Below the pieces are notes generated by a model. The model saw only the letters and a program-made list of their open reading frames with translations. It searched no databases and had not been told where the DNA came from. From Anaerolineaceae bacterium UBA5211 (GTDB lineage Bacteria > Chloroflexota > Anaerolineae > Anaerolineales > Anaerolineaceae): a DNA stretch of 22,384 bases. Below, piece by piece: positions 1 to 6,936 of this stretch (its first letter is position 1; each line of letters begins with the position of its first letter). Position numbers and translations under genes: made by a program. The stretch is taken from contig DHVJ01000036.1 of the NCBI GenBank assembly GCA_002412595.1, forward strand, positions 30,814 through 53,197, given 5' to 3'.

Positions 1-455
1 TCCGCCAATACCGAGTCGGTCGCGTAGGCGCCCAGCCACACGGCCAGTACAGCGCCGGAGGATAGGCCTGATACCACTGCCGGCTCGCCAATTACCTCTT
101 CCACAAAGATCTTTAAATCCTGCCCGCAGATATTGTAAGAGTACTGTCCCGGTGTGCGGCTGGATTTACCGTGCCCGCGTAGGTCAACCGAGAAGACGTG
201 ATAGTTTTTGGAAAGCTCTGGCATGACCTGCTTGTAGCCCTGCCAAGATTCCATTTGCCCGGGGATCAGCAGGAAAGGCGGTCCGTTGTCCGGCCCTTCT
301 ACGTAATTTAATGTAACTTCGCCGGTGTTGAATTGTTTTTCGACAAAATTGGCCGGCAAGCCTTCTACGCTTACTTTTGCTGGTATGTAGATTATTGCAA
401 CCAGAATGAGGAGTAAGGCCAAAAGCACAACCCCAATAATTTGAAGTGTGTTCAT
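1..455 (-). CDS. Alpha/beta hydrolase, C-terminal part cut off by window edge
   Basis: About 151 residues are visible, reading leftward off the window. The protein begins with one hydrophobic helix (MNTLQIIGVVLLALLLILVA), which looks like a membrane anchor or uncleaved signal. It then has the alpha/beta hydrolase pattern: a beta strand with LLIPGQ (oxyanion region), FSVDLRGHGKS, and a nucleophile elbow-like SGLSSGAVLA with serine in the G-x-S-x-G position. The His and the acid of the triad lie outside the window, so the substrate cannot be read. The ATG at 455 is preceded by GGAGAAAG at good distance. It is the last gene of a probable operon with the regulator (15 bases upstream) and the membrane protein. 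Confidence 0.8.
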   Translation of the reverse strand, partial: MNTLQIIGVVLLALLLILVAIIYIPAKVSVEGLPANFVEKQFNTGEVTLNYVEGPDNGPPFLLIPGQMESWQGYKQVMPELSKNYHVFSVDLRGHGKSSRTPGQYSYNICGQDLKIFVEEVIGEPAVVSGLSSGAVLAVWLGAYATDSVLA

Positions 456-470
456 TCTTTCTCCACTTTT

Positions 471-761
471 TTACTTTTTAATAATCTCTTCCAACGCCGA
501 CACATGTGCGCGAAAGGCACGCCGCCCTTCACCTGTGGCGCTGACGAAAGTGCGCGGTTTGCGTTCCACGAAGGTTTTATTGACTGCGATGTAACCGGCT
601 TCTTCCAGTTTGCGCAGGTGCGCGCCCAGGTTTCCGTCGGTGGCCTCTAGCAGGTCGCGCAGGGTGGTGAACTCTACTTCGTTGTCGGCATCTAACGCTA
701 CCAATGCGGCCATGATGCGCAGGCGCACCGGTTGGTGGATGATCTCGTTCAGTTCAGCCAT
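471..761 (-). CDS. Small winged-helix transcriptional regulator
   Basis: This 96-residue protein is almost entirely one winged helix-turn-helix domain. It opens with a helix typical of the ArsR/MarR-like group (NEIIHQPVRLRIMAALVAL), then a recognition region (FTTLRDLLEATDGNLGAHLRKLEEAGYI) and a basic wing (VNKTFVERKPRTFVSATGEG). It resembles the HTH_34 type of one-domain regulators. No metal-binding cysteines are seen, so a metal sensor is unlikely. GGAGGTGG lies just before the ATG, overlapping the end of the membrane protein gene 3 bases away. Such regulators commonly sit next to a multi-pass membrane gene that they control; the palindrome at 1353-1371 is a plausible binding site (inference). 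Confidence 0.85.
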   Translation of the reverse strand: MAELNEIIHQPVRLRIMAALVALDADNEVEFTTLRDLLEATDGNLGAHLRKLEEAGYIAVNKTFVERKPRTFVSATGEGRRAFRAHVSALEEIIKK

Positions 762-764
762 GCG

Positions 765-1334
765 CTACCACCTCCAGCGGATGAATAGACCCAGCAGGAT
801 CATGGGCCCGCCCACCAGCACGGCCATCCACAGGTAAAAATAACCCGGCATCAGGAAATATCCGGCCAGGGCCAGGGCGCCGATGGGTATTGCCCACCAA
901 CCATAGGCAAAGGAGAACACCAGGCTCATGGCTGACTGGCCGACCAGCACGAACAGAATGATGACCAGCGTCAACTGCTTGGCATCGATTGGCTGGATTA
1001 CCGCGATTACCGCGCAGCAGAACAGTGCCAGCAGCAGCCAAAACAAGCCGATGCGCTTGCCGTACATGCCGGTCAACGGCCCCTGCACGCGTTTGCTCAC
1101 ACGCATACCGGTTGCGATGGACAAGACGCTGCCCAGTATGCTGACAGCCGCCCATACATAGACGGCCTGTGAACCGGGCAGGAACTGGTTGGCCAGGAAT
1201 CCGACCAGCCAGATCATGCCAGTGTAGATCAAAAAAATATACGCCCCGCTGCTGGAAATCGTGTGTCGCGTGCGGCGCGTCATTTTTTGAATGGCGGCCA
1301 GGGCTTCTTCAGCTTCAGATGGAGATATGTTCAT
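765..1334 (-). CDS. Multi-pass membrane protein paired with HTH regulator
   Basis: I do not recognise a named family for this 189-residue protein. After a cytoplasmic-looking N-terminus of about 28 residues (SPSEAEEALAAIQKMTRRTRH) there are five or six hydrophobic segments near residues 29-49, 58-78, 95-113, 119-139, 142-158 and 165-186. It ends in the basic tail FIRWRW. There are no obvious catalytic motifs. It is the first gene of the operon, with AAGGA before the ATG and a good promoter upstream. Membrane protein plus one-domain winged-helix regulator is a recurrent bacterial pairing in which the membrane gene is regulated or acts as a sensor; the role here is unknown. Confidence 0.75.
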   Translation of the reverse strand: MNISPSEAEEALAAIQKMTRRTRHTISSSGAYIFLIYTGMIWLVGFLANQFLPGSQAVYVWAAVSILGSVLSIATGMRVSKRVQGPLTGMYGKRIGLFWLLLALFCCAVIAVIQPIDAKQLTLVIILFVLVGQSAMSLVFSFAYGWWAIPIGALALAGYFLMPGYFYLWMAVLVGGPMILLGLFIRWRW

Positions 1335-1352
1335 GGTTTATTCCTTATAGAG

Positions 1353-1400
1353 AACTCTGCAATACAGAGTTAATCATAATACATATTTGGGTTTTGTCAA
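1353..1400 (-). promoter_or_regulatory. Promoter and candidate operator of the membrane protein/regulator operon
   Basis: On the minus strand, TTGACA (1395-1400) is followed after 16 bases by TATGAT (1373-1378). Immediately downstream, over the predicted transcription start, lies a perfect palindrome at 1353-1371: AACTCTG, a 5-base spacer, CAGAGTT. A dimeric winged-helix protein bound here would block initiation, which fits autoregulation by the gene at 471-761 (inference). Confidence 0.65.
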
Positions 1401-1419
1401 ATGAAATTGGTTTTTCTTT

Positions 1420-1770
1420 TTAACCACAGATGGACACAGATAAATGCAAAAGACTTTTCTTGGAGGAATACACACAGATACTTTTCTGATGTCCTCTGAT
1501 TGTAGCGATCGCGTAGCATACTCTATGGGGAAAAGGATCTTGGACCACAAGCAATGATTCCAATCCAGCCGAGATTCCTCGCTTTCGCTCAGAATGACAT
1601 TGGAATTGGTATCTGTGAACATTGAGAATGAAATAGGCATTACTGTGTTTATCCGTGGATAAGTAGAAAAAGATGCCTCGCTTCCGCTCGTAATGAAACT
1701 AGAAAGAGTATCTGTCTGTATCAATTAATAAAAAGATTTTGAGTTTTTATCTGTGTCCATCTGTGGTTAA
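1420..1770. repeat. 351-bp nested inverted-repeat element (MITE-like)
   Basis: The two ends are perfect 25-base inverted repeats (1420-1444 and 1746-1770) containing ACCACAGATGGACACAGAT. A second, imperfect inverted pair lies inside (about 1468-1487 and 1701-1721, core ACAGATACT). The interior carries GAGATTCCTCGCTTTCGCTC (1571-1590) followed by AGAATGACA, the signature of another dispersed repeat also present near 11400. No transposase or credible gene is present, and the stretch fills the gap between the two operons. Ends without an obvious target-site duplication make 'MITE-like' a description of form only. Confidence 0.7.
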
Positions 1771-1779
1771 TTAAAAGAA

Positions 1780-3237
1780 TCAGAAAAGTCGAGTGGGCAG
1801 CAGATTCTTCAGGCGGTCGCCCAATACCTTGGCGCGTCCCAGGTTGCGTCCGTGCGCGTCGCGTAGCGCTACGATTTCGCCGCGCAGGACCTGGTCGCTG
1901 GTGTAGCCGCGGATGTCCTCGCCGCGCAGCCAGGCGGGCAGGTGTTCATCTTCCAGCGTCAGCATACCGCGTGTGAAGCACTCACCGAAGCGGCTGACGA
2001 ATTCGTGCGAGGGCTGCCAGCCCTCCGGCAGGGCCTTGCCCAGCGCCATACCGCTGCTCAGCCAGGGCAGGTCCGCGCAGGCGGCATCCATACGTTCACC
2101 GATCAGGCTCAACTGTCCGTTGATTTCCACAATCTTCAAGGCTTGTGCTTGCATTTGCGCTTCCAGGTCGAAACCGTACAAGTCGGATAGGTAATGAACA
2201 ATGCCTTGCGTTTCCACCGGCAGGGGCACTCTAACCTGCGGGGTTTTGCCTGCGCGCAGGTAGGGTTCGGGGGGCGGGTTCGGCAGCGGCTTGTCTTTCA
2301 CCAGCTTGGCGGCGAAGAAGCCGGCCGTGCCGAAGATGTGCGGCCACAGGCGCGCGGCGTGGGCTACCTCGGCCGGGAAATTTTCATCCATGAATTGTGT
2401 CAATCCGGGCGCAGGTTGGGGCAGGCGCTGCTGAATGTCCACAATGTGGAAGCAGTCCGGGAACTGTGCCAGCAGGGCCGCCAGCACGCCCTCGTCTTCC
2501 TGCGGGGTGAGCGTGCAGGTGCTATAGACCACCTGGCCGCCAACCCGCACGGACCGCAGTGCGCTTTCCAGCAGGCGCGTCTGGCGCTCGGCCAGTGCTT
2601 CCACCTCGGTAAGTGTGATGCTGCGTGCTTTATGCGATTCGCTGGCGCGCAGCCCCTGCATGGAGCAGGGCGCGTCCAGCAGCACCGCGTCGAATCGTTC
2701 CGGTGCCAAAGCGCCGATCAGTTCGCCTGGCAGGCAGGTGACCGCCTGGTTGATGGCACCCCAGGTTTGCAGCACGATGCGCAGGGCGGAAAGCCGCCCG
2801 CGGCTGGCGTCGTTGGCCACCATGAAACCCGCGTCGCCGCTGCGGTCGGCCAGATGGATGGTCTTGCCGCCCGGCGAGGCGGCCATGTCCAGGATCAATG
2901 GATGCGGCAGGTCGTCAAAGTCGAACAATTCCGGCGGCAGCATGGAAGCGGCCTCCTGGATGTAGTAATAACCCAAGCGGTGTTCAATGGTGCTGCTGGG
3001 TGCAGTATCTGCCCGAGGCAGCCAGAACCCGCTCTCGCAGTAGGGTACCGGACTGCTGTGCCAACCATACAGTTTTTCCCACTTGTCCATAGCCATCCGC
3101 GGGTCGCTCTTGAGCATGTTGACACGCAGGGATATGTCCAATGCTTCTGTCTGCGCGGCCTGAATGCGTGCGAATAGCTCCGGTTGGCTTTGTGCCAGCC
3201 AGTCGAACGTATAAGTTTCGGGAGTGGTCTTAGCCAT
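1780..3237 (-). CDS. RsmF/RsmB-type rRNA (cytosine-C5) methyltransferase
   Basis: This 485-residue protein belongs to the NOL1/NOP2/Sun family, which transfers methyl from S-adenosylmethionine to C5 of cytosine in rRNA. Visible hallmarks in order are YIQEAASM (92-99), the SAM-binding MAASPGGKT (118-126), DAPCS with Cys191, and STCTLTP with catalytic Cys241. A C-terminal region of about 190 residues matches the extra PUA-like domain of RsmF-type enzymes (E. coli RsmF is of similar length). The ATG at 3237 is chosen because it overlaps the stop of the upstream methyltransferase by 8 bases; the frame stays open 150 bases further up, but that extension is antiparallel shadow. It is the last gene of the RNA-modification operon. 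RsmF (16S m5C1407) is likelier than RsmB because of the C-terminal domain; the target base is inferred. Confidence 0.9.
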   Translation of the reverse strand: MAKTTPETYTFDWLAQSQPELFARIQAAQTEALDISLRVNMLKSDPRMAMDKWEKLYGWHSSPVPYCESGFWLPRADTAPSSTIEHRLGYYYIQEAASMLPPELFDFDDLPHPLILDMAASPGGKTIHLADRSGDAGFMVANDASRGRLSALRIVLQTWGAINQAVTCLPGELIGALAPERFDAVLLDAPCSMQGLRASESHKARSITLTEVEALAERQTRLLESALRSVRVGGQVVYSTCTLTPQEDEGVLAALLAQFPDCFHIVDIQQRLPQPAPGLTQFMDENFPAEVAHAARLWPHIFGTAGFFAAKLVKDKPLPNPPPEPYLRAGKTPQVRVPLPVETQGIVHYLSDLYGFDLEAQMQAQALKIVEINGQLSLIGERMDAACADLPWLSSGMALGKALPEGWQPSHEFVSRFGECFTRGMLTLEDEHLPAWLRGEDIRGYTSDQVLRGEIVALRDAHGRNLGRAKVLGDRLKNLLPTRLF

Positions 3238-4045
3238 CTTTTCGCATCCAGTAAACTGTTTCTCCGGGAAAGTCCAGCTCGCCCTGTTCGGCCCAATCCC
3301 GCGGGTCAATGCTGCTGTCCACCAGCCCACGCATGCGTTCGCGCAGGTCGCGGCGTCCGTCCAGACTGCGCTTGGGCAGCGAGACAAATAAAAAATGGAC
3401 TTTCAGTGCCGCCCACAGACCGCGGTTGCAGCCCTTCTGGCGTTTCTCCATGCGGTGGGCTTCCTTAAAGAGAAAAGCCGCATCAGCCGCCACCTCTGGC
3501 GGGCGCACCAGGATATCGCGCACCTCTGCCAGCGGCTCATGCCCGCTCAGGTGCAAGAATTCGTTGATCAGCGCCACGCGCGCCGGGTGGATGTCGTAGG
3601 CGTGAAATTGGCAATCTGGTGCCAGACCCATCCAGGGCAGCGCGAAAGGATTCAGCCCGCAAGCCAGGTCTAATACGCTTTGTGGCTGCCCGCACACGCT
3701 GCGGATGCCCGCGTAGAAGTCATCCAGGTAGGTCAGGCGCTCACGCGTGGAATCGTGCTGGCGCAGAAAAGACTGGCAAGTCTCCTTTACGGCCGCGTCG
3801 CCTTGAGCGAAGGCGTTTTGAAGTTCCTGCCCGGCCTGTGAATAATCCAAATCGCCCAGATAAGGCGCCATGATATTGTGCAGTTTGGCGCGCGTGCTTT
3901 TGAGTGCTTCGACCGGTTTCTTATGGCGTGCCAGTTCCTGTTCCAATAAATTGCGCAGGGTTTCTTCCGGCAGGTTCAGCTCCTGGTATTTCTTGCTGGT
4001 TTGGATCTGCAACAGCAGGGCGTCGATATCCTTGTTCGCGCTCAT
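3230..4045 (-). CDS. Diverged paralogue of ArmA/RmtB-family 16S rRNA methyltransferase
   Basis: 271 residues, the usual family length. The N-terminal domain matches RmtB-type enzymes closely (SKKYQELNLPEETL at 17-30, ARHKKPVEAL, RAKLHNIMAPYL). It is followed by HDSTRERL (97-104) and the SAM motif I DLACGLNPFALPWM (126-139). The C-terminal half departs: the family block RSLGG-x-KGM is here RSLDGRRDLRERM (226-238), and the motif IV FK-LP-LE becomes FKEAHRMEK (193-201). SAM binding therefore looks intact, while the target-recognition side has changed. It starts with ATGA overlap with the preceding paralogue and overlaps the RsmF-like gene by 8 bases, so the three are very likely cotranslated. 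It may methylate another rRNA position or act as a partner of its neighbour (inference). Confidence 0.85.
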   Translation of the reverse strand: MSANKDIDALLLQIQTSKKYQELNLPEETLRNLLEQELARHKKPVEALKSTRAKLHNIMAPYLGDLDYSQAGQELQNAFAQGDAAVKETCQSFLRQHDSTRERLTYLDDFYAGIRSVCGQPQSVLDLACGLNPFALPWMGLAPDCQFHAYDIHPARVALINEFLHLSGHEPLAEVRDILVRPPEVAADAAFLFKEAHRMEKRQKGCNRGLWAALKVHFLFVSLPKRSLDGRRDLRERMRGLVDSSIDPRDWAEQGELDFPGETVYWMRKDG

Positions 4046-4854
4046 TTTTCCACCAGAAAAGCCAGCTCGCTGGAGAATTCATACCGGGTGACCTTCCATT
4101 TTCGACCAGCAGTCAGGGACTCAAACTGCGCGCTGTAAGTCTGGCGCATGCCCTTGGATTTGCCGCCCAGGCTGCGGATAGGGTAGGAGATCAGCAGGTA
4201 CTTCGCCGGAATAGCTTCCAGCAGTGCGCTGGCCGCGCCTTTCTCCAACTGTTCCAGGCAGGGCAGGCTTTTTAATAACAATGCAGCTTGCACTGGTTGT
4301 TGAAATTCGTACTGGAAGATGTCGGCCGGTATTAAATTAGCCTGTAAGCCGCAATGGGCCAGGAAGGCATTGTCGAAGGCGATCAGGTCGCTGAAGATGT
4401 CGCAGCCGTAGTAGCGCGCGCCAGCTTTCAACGGCATCCAGGGCAGCGCCAGCGGATTGAGCCCGCAGGCCAGGTCAAAGACGCTCTCCAGTGGGCCGAT
4501 GGGCGCCAGAATATCCGCGTAGAACTCTGCCAGGATGGACAAACGCTCGGCTGTGGAGCTGTGCGCCTGCATGACCTGCAGGCAGAAGGCGCGCACGTCT
4601 TCATGCGCGGGGTCGTGCGAAAGGGTTACCAATTCCTCCAACCAGCGCGCGTACTGCGGCGCCAGCTTGAAATAAGCCGCGCCGATTTGGTGTAGTTTGG
4701 CGCTGACCTCTTTCACGGCTTCTTTGGTTTTGCGGCCTTTGGCTAGTTCGCGTGCTGCCAGCCGTTCCACCAGATCGGCTTGGATATGCTCGTATTTAGG
4801 CTTTTGCAGCACGGCGGAAATGATCGCCGGGAGGTTTGGGTCGTTCTTGTTCAT
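4042..4854 (-). CDS. ArmA/RmtB-family 16S rRNA (guanine1405-N7) methyltransferase homologue
   Basis: 270 residues. All landmarks of the m7G1405 methyltransferase family are in order: an N-terminal helical domain with KPKYEHIQADLVERLA and KEVSAKLHQIGAAY, HSSTAERL (98-105), DLACGLNPLALPWM (127-140), GCDI (150-153), LLLKSLPCLEQLEKG (192-206), YPIRSLGGKSKGM (224-236) and a final ELAFLVEK. Relatives (ArmA, RmtA-H, FmrO/Sgm type) add methyl to N7 of G1405 in 30S subunits and block 4,6-disubstituted aminoglycosides. The ATG at 4854 is preferred over longer in-frame starts because it forms ATGA with the stop of the transglycosylase gene. Base composition matches the neighbours, so there is no sign of recent transfer. 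Family is certain; the exact target base is inferred. Confidence 0.88.
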   Translation of the reverse strand: MNKNDPNLPAIISAVLQKPKYEHIQADLVERLAARELAKGRKTKEAVKEVSAKLHQIGAAYFKLAPQYARWLEELVTLSHDPAHEDVRAFCLQVMQAHSSTAERLSILAEFYADILAPIGPLESVFDLACGLNPLALPWMPLKAGARYYGCDIFSDLIAFDNAFLAHCGLQANLIPADIFQYEFQQPVQAALLLKSLPCLEQLEKGAASALLEAIPAKYLLISYPIRSLGGKSKGMRQTYSAQFESLTAGRKWKVTRYEFSSELAFLVEK

Positions 4855-5972
4855 GGCAGGTTTTGGCGCAGCAGATCCATCAGGCGCACCATGAAATGCA
4901 GGTTGTGCATGGTCGAAAGCTGCTGGTAGAGGCTGTCGTTGAGTTTGTATAAATGCCGCAGGTAGCCCAGCGAATAGCTTTGGCAGGTGGGGCAATCGCA
5001 GCCTTCTTCCACCGGCTGGCTGGATTTGATGTAGCGTTTATCATGCGCATAGACGTATTCAAACCAGTCATCCTTCTCGACCAGCGCTGTTTTATCAGGC
5101 TGGTAATGGAAGCGATACAGGCGCCCGTGCCGCGCGTCACGCGTGGGCATGGCGCTATCGAACAGTCCGTAGCCGTGCGCGGCACAGCGTGCCACATAGG
5201 GCGGGTGGCCGATGCCCAACGCGTGCAGGGGAAATTCGGCTGGAATCATGTCGCGTGTCAGGAAGACCATTTCTTCCACCAGTTTGCCCTGGCTGTCCAA
5301 CGGCCAGCCGCCGTAGCCGAAACCGTCGAAGCCGATATCCAGCAGCGCTTGCGCGCAGCGCCGGCGCAGTTCGGGCGAGTTGCCGCCCTGCACCACCCCG
5401 AACAACTTGGGCCGTTTCTCAACCGGCAGGCGTTTTTCATCCAGTAAGCGGTCGAATTCCGTCCGGCAGCGTCCGGCCCAGCGGATGGTGCGCTCCACCG
5501 AGAGTTCCTGCTGTTCCGCATCGTCGTCAATGTGCGTGCAATCATCCAGACAGAACAACAGGTCAGAGTCGAAGCTGAGTTGCAGCTGGATGCACTTTTC
5601 CGGGGTCAATTGGTATTTGCGTTCACCTTCAGCGGGTCTGAAGACCAGTCCGTTGTCGGTCAGCTGGCCGAAGCGTGCGTTTTGGCGGATGAGCGAGTAG
5701 GCCTGAAAACCGCCTGAGTCGGTGAAGATGGCTTTCTTCCAACCGGTCATGGCGTGCAGCCCGCCCAGCGATTTGACTGTGCTGGCGCCCGGCTTCTGCA
5801 TCAGGTGATAGGTGTTCATCACCACCGCCTGCATGCCGCACTCTGCTACCAAAGCAGCGCTCAACCCGCGCACCTGCCCAAAAGTAGCATCCGGCAGGTA
5901 TTGCGGCAGGTTCAGCTGCGCGTGAATTAAATCTAATTGGGTAGGGTAGGCCATACGCTTGAATTGTATCAT
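4851..5972 (-). CDS. Divergent tRNA-guanine transglycosylase (Tgt family)
   Basis: 373 residues, the size of bacterial Tgt, which swaps guanine 34 of tRNA for preQ1 on the queuosine pathway. The catalytic frame is present: NTYHLM (53-58), general acid/base Asp85 in DSGGFQ, LDDCTH (142-147), GVVQGG (192-197), and nucleophile Asp272 in FDSAMPTRDARHG. The zinc site is C325-x-C327-x2-C330 with His356. The base-recognition loop is unusual: GGWPLDS (221-227), where Zymomonas-type enzymes have GGLAVGE. The N-terminus before NTYHLM is also short and divergent. An alternative ATG at 5954 sits 8 bases after a TGATACAAT extended -10-like box, so an internal leaderless transcript is possible. The stop overlaps the next ATG by 4 bases. 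It is a Tgt homologue with good confidence; its inserted base is uncertain. Confidence 0.87.
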   Translation of the reverse strand: MIQFKRMAYPTQLDLIHAQLNLPQYLPDATFGQVRGLSAALVAECGMQAVVMNTYHLMQKPGASTVKSLGGLHAMTGWKKAIFTDSGGFQAYSLIRQNARFGQLTDNGLVFRPAEGERKYQLTPEKCIQLQLSFDSDLLFCLDDCTHIDDDAEQQELSVERTIRWAGRCRTEFDRLLDEKRLPVEKRPKLFGVVQGGNSPELRRRCAQALLDIGFDGFGYGGWPLDSQGKLVEEMVFLTRDMIPAEFPLHALGIGHPPYVARCAAHGYGLFDSAMPTRDARHGRLYRFHYQPDKTALVEKDDWFEYVYAHDKRYIKSSQPVEEGCDCPTCQSYSLGYLRHLYKLNDSLYQQLSTMHNLHFMVRLMDLLRQNLP

Positions 5973-5991
5973 TCCCCCACCAGCGGAATTT

Positions 5992-6918
5992 TTAGATCAG
6001 CACGCGCAGGGCCTGTAAAGTGATCCAGCGGTTGATCTGGTCGTCTTGTGCCAGGATTGGCCAGGTGCGCTGGCGGTAAGGGCTGCCCCCGCTCCAGGTG
6101 CCGTTCTGATGACGCTGTTCAGCCAACCATTCCAGCCCGCGCTGGGCTTGCGGGGTTTGCAGCGCATTCAACTCTTTGGCCACGCGCAGCACAAATAACG
6201 CATCCGCCTGGTAAAACAATGGGAAGCTTAACTTGGACCATGTCGGGTGAATTTTCTCGATGTGGGGATAATCAGCCTTTAGCAGGTCATAATCTTCCAG
6301 CATGAATTTCAAACCGCTTTGGATGGCGGCTTGCACCTGCGCGCTGCGTTGGCAATCGGGGATGAGTGCCAGTCCATACAGGTCGCGCATGACACCCCAG
6401 GCGCAGGGCAGCTGGTTGTTGTAGCGGCAGCGGCTCAGGTTTTGCAGGTCGCGCACAACATAATCCACCATCACCTGGGTGAACTCATCGGATTGGCTCT
6501 GGAAATAAAGCTGGTAGCGCAGCGCGTTGCCCCACAGGCAGCCCCAGAACGTCTCGCTGCTTTTGTTGAGACGCAGGTCGTTCTCGAAGCATGCTTGCAT
6601 GAAAACCGCACCTCTTTGCATGGCCGGGTGCCGGGGATCCAATCCCAACTCGCTTAATAACAGCATGCTCCAATGGCTGGCGCGGTACTTAGGGGAATAA
6701 TAATGTTTGGCGTACTGCCAGTAGCCTTCGGGGGCTTGTTTTTCAAGGATATGACGAACGGGGTTTTCTGCGGCAACAGAAAGCCTGACTGTTTGCACCT
6801 CCATGTCGTTTTCCGGCTTACCTAAAATGCCAGTGAGGGTCAGGTAGCGAATAGAGGGCGTTGAGCTCTGCAACAGCCAGGCAATTGTTTTGTCGTTTTT
6901 GGCTGCGTTTATTTGCAT
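5992..6918 (-). CDS. Unknown protein with alpha-toroid (prenyltransferase/squalene-cyclase repeat) features
   Basis: The 308-residue protein has no signal peptide or membrane segment. It is rich in helices with recurrent aromatic and Gly-x-Trp motifs (APEGYWQYAKHYY near 65-77, the NGTWSGG stretch near 272-278, RASHWSMLLLSELGLD, NRWITLQALRVL at the end). These resemble the QW-type repeats of the terpenoid cyclase/prenyltransferase toroid. The cyclase DxDD and protein-prenyltransferase zinc motifs are not seen, so no enzyme activity is claimed. Cysteines cluster in the middle (WGCLWG, SRCRYNNQLPCAWG). TATAAT lies 6 bases before the ATG and no ribosome binding site is visible, which suggests a leaderless start. 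It is 19 bases upstream of the transglycosylase and may belong to that operon. Confidence 0.7.
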   Translation of the reverse strand: MQINAAKNDKTIAWLLQSSTPSIRYLTLTGILGKPENDMEVQTVRLSVAAENPVRHILEKQAPEGYWQYAKHYYSPKYRASHWSMLLLSELGLDPRHPAMQRGAVFMQACFENDLRLNKSSETFWGCLWGNALRYQLYFQSQSDEFTQVMVDYVVRDLQNLSRCRYNNQLPCAWGVMRDLYGLALIPDCQRSAQVQAAIQSGLKFMLEDYDLLKADYPHIEKIHPTWSKLSFPLFYQADALFVLRVAKELNALQTPQAQRGLEWLAEQRHQNGTWSGGSPYRQRTWPILAQDDQINRWITLQALRVLI

Positions 6919-6936
6919 AAACGCATTATAGGCAAT

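Noticed and set aside
1374..1724. 116-codon minus-strand frame inside the inverted-repeat element
   Set aside because: The frame runs through repeat sequence, has low complexity with no motif, and overlaps the promoter of the next operon.
2194..3177. Long plus-strand open frame (327 codons) opposite the RsmF-like gene
   Set aside because: It is antisense to a clearly recognised methyltransferase, shows no domain, and such frames arise from GC-biased codons on the other strand.
3238..3387. N-terminal extension of the RsmF-like protein
   Set aside because: The extra 50 residues overlap the upstream methyltransferase gene and have no similarity to the family; the ATG at 3237 gives the usual length.
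4855..4995. N-terminal extension of the conserved Rmt-like protein
   Set aside because: It would overlap the Tgt gene by about 145 bases with Pro/Ala-rich shadow text; the ATGA junction at 4854 fits the family length.
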